A stretch of DNA of 64,000 bases from Closterium sp. Naga37s-1 (GCA_947471745.1 CANJKZ010001112.1:1650001-1714000); one strand, 5' to 3'. Shown: positions 22,910 through 34,950, counted from the stretch's first letter. The notes: generated from the sequence alone by a model not told the origin. Translations and numbers: made by a program.

Positions 22910-24311
22910 CTATTGCTCACATGTTGTCGGGTCGTCGCACATGGCACGAATCAACTGCTCCATTGTTTGATTCGTCCGCTCCGTTTGACCGTCGGTCTCG
23001 AGGTGGTACGACGAGCCGAACTGCAGTCTGGTCCCGAACTGCTCCCGGAGGTTCTTCCAGAAGTTGCTGGTAAACTTCGTGTCGCGGTTGCTGATGATTG
23101 CTGCTTGTATCCTGTGCAGTCGAATGACGGTTGCGATGAACAGGCGAGCGGTTTCTTCGGCTGAGATCGGTTTCCTGCACGCAGCGAAGTGAGCCATTTT
23201 CGTCAGTCTATCAATGACGACCATCACCACGTCGTTACCCCCAGGGTTCGAAGGTAACCCCGTGACAAAATCCATGGTAACCTGCTGCCAGGCACGCTCG
23301 GGCGGTGGAATCGGCTGCAACTGACCCGCCTGTATTTTTCGTGAGCTCTTTATTACCTGACACGTAGGACACGAGCTCACGTGGTGCTGTACGTCGGTCA
23401 ACAGCTCCGGCCAGTAGTAATACCGCTGCAGTTGCTGTCGCGTTTTTTCTACCCCGAAGTGACCCGAGGTAACCCTGTCGTGTGCCTCCTGCAGTAACAG
23501 CTCCCTTAGTAGTGAGTACGCGGGTACCCAGATGCGGTTGGTGCCTGTCTTTATGTAATAGACTCCTTTAGCTCCGGTCGTGAAATGTGGGTCGGTGCGA
23601 TATCCGTGGGTGAATACGCCTGTTAACAGTGGGTTGGTTTGGGCGAGTAGGATGGCATGGAGTTGGGCGGTAGGGCGAGTGAGTGTGTCGGCGATATTTG
23701 ATGCGCCTTTTTTGTATATGACAGTGTAGTGGAAGTTGGACTCCAAATAGTCCAACCAGCGGATCTGTCGCGGGTTAAGATTCGGTTGGGCGCGGAGGTA
23801 CTGTAGTGATCGGTGGTCTATCCGTACTGTCACGTCGGCGCCGGTCAGGTAACATCGCCATACTTTGAACGCGTGCACGATCGCCAGCATTTCGCGGTCG
23901 TGTATTGGGTAGTTGCATTCGGGCGGGTGAAGTTTGCAGGACTCGTACGCGATTGGCTGAAGGTCGTTCTCGAAGTCCTGCAACAGTACGGCTGCGATGT
24001 CACTTGCGTCGGTGACGAGCTCGAACAGACAGTGCAAATCTGCGATGTGAAGCACGGGCGGCGAGCACAAAATATTCTTGAGGGCCGAGAAGGCAGCTTG
24101 CTCCCCCCACTTGTACTCAACCCCCTTTCTCAGCAGGTCGGTGAACGGAGCAGTCAACTTCGCCATGTCGAGGACGAACCGGCGCACGTAGTTGACGAAC
24201 CCCAAAAACTCTGTAGCTCAGTCAAATTTGTTCTTCTTCGGATCTATTTTCACTCCGTCAGCTGAAATAATCGTCTGCTTGAATCGTCGCGATCTTCTTC
24301 GGATCTATTTT
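22910..24311 (-). pseudogene. Gypsy RNase H and integrase core
   Basis: The main open frame is 24205-22910 (431 codons). It has the end of the reverse transcriptase (FVNYVRRFV), RNase H with TDASD, DREMLA, IDHRSL and IADTLTR acidic positions, integrase zinc-binding H/H/C/C (HDRVTSGH, CPTC), and catalytic TMDFVTG, SNRDTKF and the E of ETDGQTERTN. It stops after CDDPTTCEQ. Upstream, 24205-24311 holds a small internal duplication of the ISADGVKIDPKK codons and a stop, next to the Copia-2 insertion. Confidence 0.9.
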
Positions 24312-24436
24312 TTAGAAGAAACGAGGAATGAGAATGACTAAGGGAAAGTTGGGTACAAAAGCAAACCCTAGAAAACTGTACCCCATATGTGCTACCCCAC
24401 TATAGCCTACAGTAGCTATGTCATATAACTCTGACA
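24312..24436 (-). repeat. 3' LTR of Copia-2
   Basis: 125 bp, identical to the 5' LTR except the penultimate base in element sense (TTAGAAG versus TGAGAAG on the plus strand). Confidence 0.95.
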
Positions 24437-24645
24437 CACCCCCATAGGCAAAGTGGGGGAGAACAAGGGGTCACAAGACCAGTCAAGCAAAGCAAAGCAA
24501 GCTCAGGGTGGATCACAAAGTCACCACACATTCCGAGCACAAGTTCAAGGCCACAAGGCCAGTTCACATGCAGGATTACATATATATATAAGGCTAGACA
24601 AGCAAGAGCAGGTGTATATATATACATACAACAGTACAAACAAGG

Positions 24646-27600
24646 TCAAGGGGTGAGCAAGTGACGCAAGGTAGGCACAAGACCCAGCTGAGTACAGAAG
24701 CGCTGATGATCACAAGGCGCAAGTGCCTTGGTGAAGATATCAGCAGTGTTGGCCTGAGAGGCCACGTACGCAAGCCGCAGCTGACCACGCTGCTGTAGCT
24801 CACGAGCAAGGAAGTAGCGGAGAGCAATATGCTTCGTTCTGTGCTCCAGTCTCTGCTCTCGACACAAGGCCAGCATGGCCTTGTTGTCTACGTACAGCAC
24901 TGGAGGAGAACGAGGCGGCTCTCCGAGGTCAGTCAGCAGGTAGGTAAGCCAGCGAAGCTCCTGTGCAGCCATGGCCCCGGCGTAGATCTCAGCCTCACAA
25001 CTGGAGCCGAGAACAGAAGACGAGCGGGTAGCCCGCCACGAAACAGAGCCGGAACCAAGGCTGAAGGTGTAACCCTGTGACGACCGCTGCGTAGCCTGGT
25101 CGTCAGCCCAAGAAGCGTCTGCGTGCCCAGTGAGGACCACTGGACTCTGCCCTCCAAGCACAAGCCCCATGCCGGATGTACTGCACAAGTAGCGCAACAC
25201 CCTCTTCGCTGCAGCCATGTGCTCCGGTCTGTGTCTCCCAGGAGCAACATAGCGTGCAAGAATGCTAAGAGGGTATGCAAGGTCAGGTCGTGTGCAGGTC
25301 ATCAGGTACATGAGGCAGCCAACAAGCTCTGGGTACGGGCCACTCGACTCTACGGACTCATCCGAAGGCAGAGCTGAGAGTGAGTGGCGAGTAGGCAGAG
25401 GAGTGGCCTGAGGCGAGGAGTACGTGAAGCCGAAGCGCTGAAGGACCTGCTGCACCATGTGTGACTGAGTCAGGGTAATGGTGCGGCGTGCTCTGTCCCG
25501 GGTGATCTGCAAGCCAAGGTAGCTGCGCAGTTCACCCAGGTCTGTGCACGTGTGTCTCTTCTGCAGCTCGGACTTCACGTGGGCGAGTCCAGCAGTGTCA
25601 GCTGTGGCGAAGACCAAGTCGTCGACGTACACGAGGATGTAGAACGGCGGCAAAGAAGTGTCGGTGCGCAGAAACAACGACGGGTCGGCAGTAGAGGGAG
25701 CAAACCCAAGAGCCGCAAGAGTAGTCCTCAGTGTGTCGTGCCACTCACGCGGTGCCTGGCGGAGACCGTAGACTGGCCGCCGGAGGCTCCACTGGGTGCC
25801 AGGAGGAAAAGATCCAGTGAAGCCAGGTGGGCGACGCAGCCAGATCTCCTCGTGCAGGCTGCCCTGCAAGAAAGCAGTGCTGAAGTCAAGAGAGTGCAGC
25901 TCGTAGTCGCGGTGAGCAGCTATGTGCAGCAGTACCCGAAAAGTGGTCATCTTCGGGGTGGGAGAGAAGGTCTGAAAGTAGTCAACTCCCTGCCGCTGAC
26001 TGAAGCCACGAGCCACGTAACGCGCCTTGAAGACAGGCGGAGAACCCGGCGGCCGCTTCACCCTGAAAATCCACATGCCACTGACGATGTTCGCCCCAGG
26101 CGAGGGAACCTTGTCAACGTAGGTGCCTGTGGACTTCCAGGAAGCCATCTCTGCGTCCATAGCTGCCTGCCACTGAGAGGAGTAGGGACCCTCTATCGCC
26201 TCCGCGTAAGAGCGCGGAGTCGGGATGTCAAGTGCATCCGGGTCTCCCTCAGGGGTAAGCAGTACGGACACGAGATGAGGTGAAGCAGCAGCCAAACACT
26301 GGAACTCCTCCTGCCTGTCCTCAAGGACGTCCGTGCCAAGGGCACACTCACCCCCGACGGACGGAGGACAGACAGACGCAGACTCAGCAACAAGACTAGT
26401 AGTGTAGTCTAGACGACAGCGAGCAGCAAAGTCGACGAGCTCAGTAACTAGGGCAGACGCAGCAGTGGACTCAAAGGAAGGGTCAGTGACAACAGTAGCA
26501 AGGAGACGCGTGACAGTAGGACTGGCAGCACGAAGAGAGTCCGACTCCGGGTCAGGAAGAGCAGGAAGAGAGGACTCAGGAGGAGAAGGCAAAGGGGCAC
26601 GCAGAGGAGCAGTGGACGGACGCAGAGACATCCGGTGCGTGCCAGGGACAGGAGGAGGACGCTGACGCGAACCACGACCACTAGTGCGAGCAGCACGGAC
26701 AGGCGACGCAGGGCGAGACGCAGGCTCACGACGCTCAGCAAGACCTCCAGTAGGACCAGTGTAGGGAGAAGGAGCGGGCAGTGGGGAGGCCGGCTGTAAC
26801 TGTAACTGTGACGGGACAGGCTGTGGACACTCTAAGGGAGGAGGAGGACCAGTAGAAGGCGAGAGACCAAGAACCTGCTGAAGGAGCGGAACGAAGTACG
26901 GCCGAGGCCGCGCGGCGACTCCAGACACAGCAGGGACAGCACCAGTACCCCAAGCGGCAGCACCAGCGCCAGCAGCACCTCCAGCTCCAGTACCTCCAGC
27001 AGCACCAGTAGCACCCCCAGCAGGACCGCCTCCAGGACTGACAGCAGTAGTCTCAGCGCCAACACCCTCAGCAGCTCCAGCTCCAGTCGTACCCGCAGGC
27101 CCAGCAGCTCCAGTACTCCCTGTACGAGCACCTCCGGGACCCGCGGCACCAGCACCCTCAGCAGCCGAAGAACCTCCAGCTCCAGCAGCACGCCTCCAGC
27201 GCCGGGCAAACCACTCGCGCAGCTCCTGTGGAGAGAGTGGCTCCCGCCAAGACGAAGCACCCGGAGAACCTCCAGGCTCAGCACCGCCAGACGCCACACG
27301 AGCAGGCCCAGCTCCCTCAGGCTCCGCACCCCCAAGCTCAGCACCTCCAGGCGTGGCACCCCCAGGCTCAGCACCCCCAGGCGTAGCACCCCCAGGCTCA
27401 GCACCCCCAGTGGTAGCACCCCCAGGCTCAGCACCCCCAGGCTCAGGACCCCCAGTAGTAGCACCCTCAGGCTCAGCACCCCCAGGCGTAGCACCCACAC
27501 GCTCAGCACCCCCAGAGTCAGCACCCCCAGGCTCAGCACCCTCAGCAGCACCAGAGTCACCAGCGACCTCGACAGGCTCAACAGCGTCTACCTGGGACAC

Positions 27601-30549
27601 ACCTGAAGGGGCAGGACCCTGAGGGGGGAGGGGGTCTACCGGGGGGGGACCTGGCACAAGGAAGAGCGGTGGCGGGGGGAGGGACGGAGTGCGGTAGGGG
27701 AAGAGGCGGTAGTAGGGGACCGACTCGTCGAACGTGACGTCCTGGGAGGACAGAACACGGCGCGAGGTGGGGTGGTAGAACTGCTAGCCTGGCGCGTCAG
27801 GGGGGAAACCCAGGAAGACACAAGGAGCAGCACGAGGGGACAGCTTGTCCGCAGACAAGTCGCGGACAAACGCCCGAGATCCCCAGACACGGAACGCAGA
27901 CGCATCGCCAACCTTCCCCGTCCACAGCAAAGCTGGGGAGGTCTCCGGCATGGAGACCCTGGGCTGAAGGTTGATCTGATGCGCCGCGTACCGAACCGCA
28001 AACGGCCACAGAAAATGGGGGGCAGCCGCATGCATCATGGACGTACGGGCGACGTCCATGACCATGCCAATGCGGCGCTCAGCAATCCCATTTTGCTGTG
28101 GAGAGTCCGGAAGCGTGAAGGTCTGGCGGATGCCTCGTGCACGACAGTAGGCTCGCAGAAGGCCAGAGGAGAATTCTCCGCCTCTGTCAGAGTGCAGACG
28201 CAGAACAGGAAAGTCCGAGCCGAAGCTCCGCCTGAGCTGGAGACGAGCTGCGCGGATCCAGTCGATCAACACCTCAGTGACATCACCCTTGCTGCGCAAG
28301 GGGAAGACTGTGGTGTAACGCGAGTAGTCGTCAACCACCAGCAGGAAGTAGCGCTCGTGACCCTGTCCACGGACGCGGGCCGGGCCCCACACGTCCATGT
28401 GAAGCGTCTGCAGCGGGGCCTCTGTCGGAGGAAACTGGGAGGAGTGAGGGGCAGCCCGCTGCCGCCCCTCGACACAGGGGACGCAGGTAGGGCCAGGCCC
28501 CGGAGGAAGGGGAGGGAGGGACCGGGGAAGACCAGAGACAAGGACACGGGAGGCCATGCCTCGGAGACGAAGCAGGGAGGGGTGACCAAGGCGGTGGTGC
28601 CAGAGGAGAGTCTCGTGAGACAGGAGACGACACGAACAGGGGGCAGACTCAGGACCAGACCTGGACGCTGCAGCAAACACCTGACCCGACGCAGCTACCT
28701 GACCAGACGCAGTGACTGGAGGAGACGCAGTGGTCAGGGTGTACAGGCTCGACCCCGGCCGACGGGTAAACGTGGCCAGGTGTCGGCCAGTCCGAGCGTC
28801 CGTGCAGTGGGTCACCCGCTGACTCGCAGGAGTGAACTGGTGAACCCCCGCATCCTGTAGGTCAGCACCACTCACCAAGTTCGTAGAGAACGAGGGGAGG
28901 TAAAGACCAGACAGGGTGCCAGAGGGGTCTGCCAGAGAGACTGCAACTGGCCGGCCAAGCGGCGTGAGTGTGGTGCGGTCTCGAAAGAAGGAGCGAGAAG
29001 CCCCCGAGTCAAGGGTGAAGGTGTGGGAGGCCGGAGCCGACGCAGAACCTGAGAGAGCAGACTCACCAGCACCTGAGTGAGCAGACGCACCTAGAGCAGC
29101 AGCCTCGCTAGCACCTAGAGCAGCAGCCTCACCAGTACCTAGAGCAGCAGTCACAATGCCCGGGTCGGGCGGAAAACACCGGTAACAGTCACCCTCATCA
29201 CTAATAGTCACAGTATACATGGCGGCAAGAATAGCATCAAAGTCAAGGTCAAAGACAGCTACACCCGCCCTAGACAGCTCACCCCAGCGGGGAATCTCAG
29301 TGGCCTCAGGGAACTGGTGACGCCAAGCGTCCGTCAGGCGGCCAAAGCAGCGATGGGTGGAGTGCGCACCCCCGCACTGCTCACCCGCGCGGTCGCCGGT
29401 GCGTAGGACGTAGGTGCACGGACCAGTACCCCCACCCCGCTGGCGTGCAGCGTACCACTCACGGAGCTGCTGAGGGGGGGGGATGTCACGAGTGCGCTGC
29501 TGCTGCTGCTGCTGCTGCTGGCGCTGACCACCACCGGAGCCGACCCTCTGCGCAGCGCCACCCCGACCAGCTCCACCTCCTCCGCCGCCTCCTCCTCCAC
29601 CGCCGCCACCTCCGCTCCCACCGCCACCGCCGCCGCCGCCTCCGCCTCCACTACCGCCACCGACACCTCCACCCCCGCCACCACCCCCACCGCCACCCCC
29701 ACCCCCTCCACCGCCTCCACCGCCGCCTCCACCGCCCCCGCTAGCTCCTCCAGTGCCCCTGCCCCCCTTGCCCTTGCCAGGGCGGCGTCTCCCGCTAGGG
29801 GTAGACGCCGCACCGACCGACTCAAACCCAACGAGGTCGGCCGCAGCAGCAGAGGCAACAGAGGGCAAAAGGGGAGAGGGGGAACACCCCTCAAAGATGG
29901 GGGTGCGAGGGTCACCACGAGAGGCTCCTACAGCTACTATGCTCTTCTCTGCTGCTAGGAGGGACTTCTCGAGGAGGTCAACGGTGAGAGTGGTGGGGCA
30001 AACTGAGAGGAAGTGGTCCCTGACTACGCGAAGGGAGTCAGGGAGCCGGGTGACTATGTAGTAGAGGGTGATGTACATGGGGGGGGGGTTCTTGGCGCAG
30101 AACTCAGCAGGAAGCGCAGCGCGGTAGCGAGTGTCACTAGTGCGGAGGTGCGTAATGAGGTCAGCGACTGTGGGAAAGGCAGCAAGGTCAGGGAAGAGGT
30201 ACGGTAGCATGAGGCGGCTCAGTGCAGCAGTGGCAGGGGAGGAGTTGCGCGCAACTACAGCGTCGTACAAGGTCTGAGCACTCTTGTACTGACTAAAGTG
30301 CGCACGCTCAGAGGTAGGCAGGTGGCGACGCACAGCAAGACGTGCAGCAGCATCGCGCGTGGCCCACTGGGAGCGAACAGTGGCGTCAGCATCAGCAGCG
30401 GGGGCAGGAGAGGCACCAGAAGTGAGGTCAAAGAGGGAGAGGCCGTCTGCCCTGTCGCACTGTAAGAAAAGCTGCAGGTCATCTATCCAGACGTCAAAGT
30501 CAATGGCCCGACCCTCAGCGTCAAAAGCGAGGACACTAGGGGTAGCCAT
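24646..30549 (-). CDS. Copia-2 gag-pol polyprotein, one in-frame TAG
   Basis: ATG at 30549; the frame runs about 1,967 codons to 24646, interrupted only by TAG at 27786-27784. Copia-1 and Copia-3 have Trp at that position (PG-W-QFYHP), so it is a TGG-to-TAG change. Order: gag, polyglycine and polyglutamine region, cysteine/histidine motif C378-x13-C392-x3-H396-x4-C401, protease LDSG at D514, HHRLGH and CVPC pre-integrase, integrase D719, D788, E824 (D-D-35-E), a long GGAEPGGA-type linker, reverse transcriptase with YVDD (25629-25618), RNase H (DASWADD, SSCEAEIYA, VDNKAM, ANTADIFTKAL). All catalytic motifs are present. It could make gag, protease and integrase; reverse transcriptase would need readthrough or a sister copy. 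Confidence 0.93.
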
Positions 30550-30599
30550 GACAGCAGTAGACTAGCAGCGCAAACAGTAGGGTGAGGGCAGTGCTGTGA

Positions 30600-31330
30600 A
30601 AGGGGCGCTGCTCTTACCGGACAGGGCGGCTCGGGTGGCTCGGCTGTAGGGCGGCTCGGCGGCTCGGCTGCTGGGCGGCTCGGCGGCTCGGCTGCTGGGC
30701 GGCTCGGCGGCTCGGCTGCTGGGCGGCTCGGCGGCTCGGCTGCTGGGCGGCTCGGCTGCTGGGCGGCTCGGCGGCTCGGCTACTGGGCGGCTCGGCTGCT
30801 GGGCGGCTCGGCGGCTCGGCGGCTCGGCTGCTGGGCGGCTCGGCGGGGCCGCTGAGAGGGCGGCGTCCGGGGCCGCTGGGAGGAGGCGGCGGGGCCGCAA
30901 AGGTAGGTGGCGGGGCCGCAGGTAGGTGGCGGGGCCGCTAGTAGGTGGCGGGGCCGCATGTAGGTGGCGGGGCCGCTGGTAGGTGGCGGGGCCGCACAGG
31001 TAGGTGGCGGGGCCGCGGAGGTAGGTGGCGGGGCCGCGGAGGTAGGTGGCGGGGCCGCGGAGGTAGGTGGCGGGGCCGCGGAGGTAGGTGGCGGGGCCGC
31101 TGGTAGGTGGCGGGGCCGCACAGGTAGGTGGCGGGGCCGCGGAGGTAGGTGGCGGGGCCACACAGATAGGTGGCGGGGCCGCGGAGGTAGGTGGCGGGGC
31201 CGCTGGTAGGTGGCGGGGCCGCACAGGTAGGTGGCGGGGCCGCACAGGTAGGTGGCGGGGCCGCGGAGGTAGGTGGCGGGGCCGCACAGGTAGGTGGCGG
31301 GGCCGCAAAGGTAGGTGGCGGGGCCGCGGA
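30600..31330 (-). repeat. Leader minisatellites of Copia-2
   Basis: About 30625-30845 repeats GGCTCGGCGGCTCGGCTGCT, and about 30893-31330 repeats a 21-bp unit around GGTAGGTGGCGGGGCCGC some twenty times. Both lie between the primer-binding site and gag. Pro/Ala/Arg frames through them are compositional. Confidence 0.85.
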
Positions 31331-31598
31331 GGGTGGCGACGGGCCGTAGGGGGGGGGGGCGTGAGGGGCCGCGGGAGGGGCCGTTAGGGACGGCTCGAGG
31401 GGCCGGAAGGGGCCGTTAAGGGCGGCACAAGGGGCCGTTAGGGCGACGCGACGGGCGCGACGGGCCGTAAGGGCGGCGCGAAGGGCCGTAGGGGCGACGC
31501 GACTCGGGCCGGAGCGAAACGCGCTCCGGGCAGGAAAAAAAAATTTCGTCGTGGTGGGCCCTAGGAATCGTTCCCACTAGGGAACCTGCTCGATACCA

Positions 31599-31723
31599 TG
31601 AGAAGAAACGAGGAATGAGAATGACTAAGGGAAAGTTGGGTACAAAAGCAAACCCTAGAAAACTGTACCCCATATGTGCTACCCCACTATAGCCTACAGT
31701 AGCTATGTCATATAACTCTGACA
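31599..31723 (-). repeat. 5' LTR of Copia-2
   Basis: 125 bp, TGTCAGAG...CTTCTCA in element sense. Contains the TAGTGGGGTAGC core and GGGTACA / TGTACCC arms around AGGGTTT. Confidence 0.95.
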
Positions 31724-32606
31724 ATTTTCACTCTGTCAGCTGAAATAATGTGTCCTAAGAACTCCAGCCTGTCCTGTAAAAATTCGCACTTAGAGGCTTT
31801 CGTCAGTAGGCGGTTCTCACCCAGTATTTTAAGAATTGCTTCGATGTCCTGTAAGTGCTGTGCTTTGTCTGTGTTGTAAATCAGTATGTCGTCGAGATAC
31901 ACGATGACGCACTTATCTAAGAACGGGCGGAAGGCTTCGTTCATGGTCATTTGAAAAGTGGCGGGGGCGTTGGTCAATCCGAAGGGCATGACGGTGTATT
32001 CGAAGAAGCCGTAGCGTGTTCGGAAGGTTGTTTTCGGGCAGTCGGGTGGGTTGACACGGATCTGGTGGTAACCTCCTCGAAAGTCAATTTTCGAGAAAAC
32101 CCGGGCTGTGCGCAGTTGGTCGAACAGTTCGTCGACTCGTGGGATGGGGTAACGGGACTTGATGGTAACCCTGTTCAGTGTGCGGTAATCAATGCACATG
32201 CGAAAACCCCCGTCCTTTTTCAGTGTGAATACTGTAGCATCGATGCTGCGAAGGGTGACGAACTCGCGCGAATGAACTCCTTCTCGAGCAGGTAATCCAG
32301 CTGCTTCCTCAGTTCATCCAGTTCAGGGTGGGTCAGTCGGAACTGTCGCTGTACTGTCGGCTGTGCCCCCGCTTCTAATTCTATCTTGTGGTCGTGCGGT
32401 CGCTGAAGTGACAGTCCTGTTGGCAAGTCATCCGGGAAAATCTCACTGTACTGCTTCAGTAGTGCTGCCAAGTCATCCGGTACGTCGACTAGCAGTTTCT
32501 GTAAATCCCCCCCTTTGTCAACTGCCTCGGCTTCCCGAATGTCGACCGCGTACACGTCACCTCCTGCCACTACGGCGCGTTTCATCGTGATCGCGTTGAC
32601 ATGCAC
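31724..32606 (-). pseudogene. Gypsy reverse transcriptase, N-terminal and catalytic part
   Basis: Frame 32606-32220 carries the region before the fingers (FPDDLPTG, HKIELEAG, KEFIRASSSPF). A frameshift near 32225 leads into CIDYRTLNRVTIKSRYPIPR and YLDD (31899-31888), the catalytic motif in its Gypsy form. It ends at FLGHIISADRVKI where Copia-2 inserted; the rest resumes below 24311. Confidence 0.9.
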
Positions 32607-32636
32607 CGACGAAGACTCAGGCGAGCCCCAGCAAAG

Positions 32637-33005
32637 TTAGGTGTTGTTGTTACCGTTCACTCGCACAGTGCAGTCACCCGTCGTCCAGTCGATTCGCGGA
32701 TTGTATCGTCGCAACCAATCACGGCCGAGTAAAATGTCGGTTCCGTCGAGGGTTGTCGCGAGCATTTCCTGACTAAACGTGAAGTTACCCCCGCATCGAA
32801 TTCGGACCCGGTCTACGCGTTCCCGTATCGCCAGTGGCGTGCCGTCAACCAGTCTTGCATCGATCTCAGGTAAACATCTGTCTAGTGGCAGTTTCAGCTT
32901 CCGTGCCGTGGCAGTGTTGATCAGGCTGTGGCTGGCTCCCCCGGCCACGAATATTTTAACCAAGTCTATCCCAATTTTCCAACTAAGCAGTATGGGGCTA
33001 TCCAC
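32637..33005 (-). pseudogene. Gypsy protease domain with altered active site
   Basis: Retropepsin-like region: FVAGGASHSLI, then ILLGRDWLRRYNP. Family members have VDSGASH at the first motif; here the D-S pair reads A-G, so the catalytic aspartate is missing. Frame 33005-32637, ending at TAA. Confidence 0.8.
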
Positions 33006-33149
33006 CGTGGTACCCTCCTATTCGGCCGGGTGTGGTCGATTGCGTGAACCGGCACAATCACTCGGTTAGGGCCGGTTGGGTCGGGCGAGCGGCGTGACCT
33101 GTAAGTAGAGGGCCCGTCTGCTACTGACTCCCAACGTTTCGCTGTTGCT

Positions 33150-34442
33150 TGGTCTGTTTCTGCTGCTCAGCTTCCCCCTTTCCCTTAGAGGTTTTCCGGG
33201 CACTCGCTTTTGCGGTGTCCCGGCCGATTGCACGCAAAGCAGCGCCCTTTGAACGGTGCGGCAGTGGCATTCGCAGCAACGTCACGTATCGTAGCGCCAT
33301 CGTTCGTCCCACGAGGCCGATGTCCCCAATTGCTGCTACTTCCGTAGGACCCCGGTCTTGGTCAGCGGAAGAAATCGAGTTTCTCCACCATAGCGAGAAT
33401 CTCCTGAAAATCGGTGACGCCACGGTGCTGGATTTTCTTAGCGATGTCGTGCTTCAGGTCGTTGATGTAGCGGTCGATGCGCTCGGATTCGTGTATGTAG
33501 CCCACCTGCTCACACAGCGCCAGAAACCCGCTGGTGTAGTCTTGGATGGAACCGAGCTGGCTGTCAGAATGTGATGTTTGTGTAGCTTGTAGTGGGGTAC
33601 TCAATAGCGAGTACAGCCCGAATTAGGGTTTGCTATATGTACTCAACTGCATGCTAGTGAAAACCTCTCTTTTCTGTCTATCGTTTTAGCCTGCTATTCC
33701 AACACTGGCGCCAAGTGCGGAGCCTCTGACGCGCCGCTATCGAAGCCGCAATTGGCTCAAATCGAGCACGCAGACCCGCGCACCACGCCTCCCACGTGAG
33801 ATATTGGGGCACCTCCACGAAATATGACGGCGCCCAGGGTCCGGTTTGTCCTTTCCGTGTTGGTAGAGTCGCGTAGTCCGTCGGCTTCGTGACGATGACG
33901 CGCCACCAATCCATGGCGGGTCCTCGCAGCAGCGATACGGCGTAGCGAATCTTTGCCGTATTCTCGGAGACGTAGTTGGCGTCGAAGAAAACGTTCATCG
34001 TGAACAACTACGCCTGAACGGTAGGACCACCCCGTTGACTCGAGTCAATGCATGGCGGAAGTTGCGGCTTCAGCGGCATCGGCGACGGTAGTGTTGATTC
34101 GCCGGCCAGCACAGAAATCGTGACGCGGGGTTGACTCCTGGCCGCATTCGTCGCTTCGGGGTGTGTCGTGCCGTGGTCGTCGTCTCTGTCGTTGCGGACG
34201 ACGCCATCACTGGCCGCGCTCGCGGGTTGCCCCACACTTCCGTGCTGCGATGTCTGTGGTGCAGGTTGTCCCAGAGTGCCAGGTGCTTGCGATTGTGCTT
34301 GCTGTGCTCGTGCGACGTCGTTCTGCAGGGACGTCCATTTTGCCGTCAGCGCCGCGATTTCTTCAGAGCTTTCGTGAAGTTGCTGCTGCAGTTTGTTCAA
34401 ACGGTCCTGCGTGAGCATAGTGACGTCGATGTGTTCAGCCAT
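33150..34442 (-). pseudogene. Gypsy gag with zinc knuckle, broken by a stop and a solo LTR
   Basis: ATG at 34442. The first 144 codons include a Gln-rich helix and a Gly/Pro/Ser linker. TAG at 34010-34008 interrupts a frame that continues as FTMNVFFDANYV and RGPAMDWWRVI, the retrotransposon gag core; the stop is probably a TGG-to-TAG change. The solo LTR at 33562-33704 splits the gene. Then YTSGFLALCEQVGY follows and, after shifts, a classic CCHC knuckle CFACNRPGHRKSEC (33241-33200). Confidence 0.85.
33562..33704 (+). repeat. Solo LTR of the TRIM-like family inside Gypsy gag
   Basis: 143 bp, TGTCAGAA...TTCCAACA, closely matching the reverse complement of the 1623/3000 LTRs. Flanked by perfect CTGGC (33557-33561 and 33705-33709). 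A solo LTR normally forms by recombination between the two LTRs of a complete element. Confidence 0.93.
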
Positions 34443-34627
34443 GTCGAAGGGCGTCGGCTCAGCTTAGTCTAGGCGCAGTCGTGGCTGCACGAGTTTACGA
34501 GAGTACACGAGGACAGCGACTTCCAGGCGCTAAGGGGCGTGAGTCCCTTCGAGTGAAAAAATCAAAAGTTGATTTCCTGGAATGCGGAGATGCGCGGTCC
34601 GAAAAGGAAGGTGGCTCTGATACCAAG

Positions 34628-34950
34628 TGTTACGGGTGCAATGAATCGAGGTAGCGAGGATTGCACTAAGGTGTCAAACGAGTAAAAAGTATGAGCGAAG
34701 GCATGAGCAGATACTTATACGCGAAACATGCAAACGGTAACGCGGTGCATGCGCGCTAGCTAGTGCTACGCTGGCGACGAGGTTCGGGCTAGTTCCGAAG
34801 CGTAGGCCGACTCGGCCTGGGCAGCAGTGCGAGGTTTGGTGAAACAGTGCGCGCGAAGTTGGCGAAGCCCCGTTACAAGTAGCGTTCGAACAACGGTTGC
34901 TGCTGTACGCGATGTTGACGGTCGATCGCAGTAAGGAATGTCGACTTACA
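34628..34950 (-). repeat. 5' LTR of the Gypsy element
   Basis: 323 bp. Followed in element sense by a C and TTGGTATCAGAGCC, complementary to the 3' end expected of an initiator-Met tRNA. Confidence 0.92.

Larger units (their letters stand above)
24312..31723 (-). mobile_element. Copia-2: nearly intact short-LTR Copia nested in the Gypsy
   Basis: 7412 bp, flanked by perfect 5-bp ATTTT (24307-24311 and 31724-31728). The 125-bp LTRs (31599-31723 and 24312-24436) differ at one base, so insertion is recent. Primer site TGGTATCGAGCAGG (31598-31585), repeat-rich leader (to about 30600), one long gag-pol frame broken by a single TAG, a 3' UTR, and polypurine CTATGGGGGTG before the 3' LTR. It interrupts the Gypsy reverse transcriptase. 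Confidence 0.97.
21860..34950 (-). mobile_element. Chromodomain Ty3/Gypsy element with nested Copia-2 and a solo LTR
   Basis: LTRs at 34628-34950 (5') and 21860-22185 (3') begin TGTAAGGAAT and end CCCGTAACA in element sense. The perfect duplication CAATC flanks the element (21855-21859 and 34951-34955). Primer site TTGGTATCAGAGCC lies at 34626-34613 and a polypurine tract GAGGGGGGTGTAG at 22198-22186. Order: gag with zinc knuckle, protease, reverse transcriptase, RNase H, integrase, chromodomain, i.e. a chromovirus. Without the two inserts the element is about 5.5 kb. LTRs differ by about fourteen substitutions and three indels, so it is older than Copia-2. Confidence 0.95.

Noticed and set aside
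29334..30061. Frames opposite the Copia-2 gag glycine region (His/Arg-rich and Val/Ala-rich)
   Set aside because: They are antisense or shifted readings of the GGN repeats; the gag frame itself has domains and matches two other copies.
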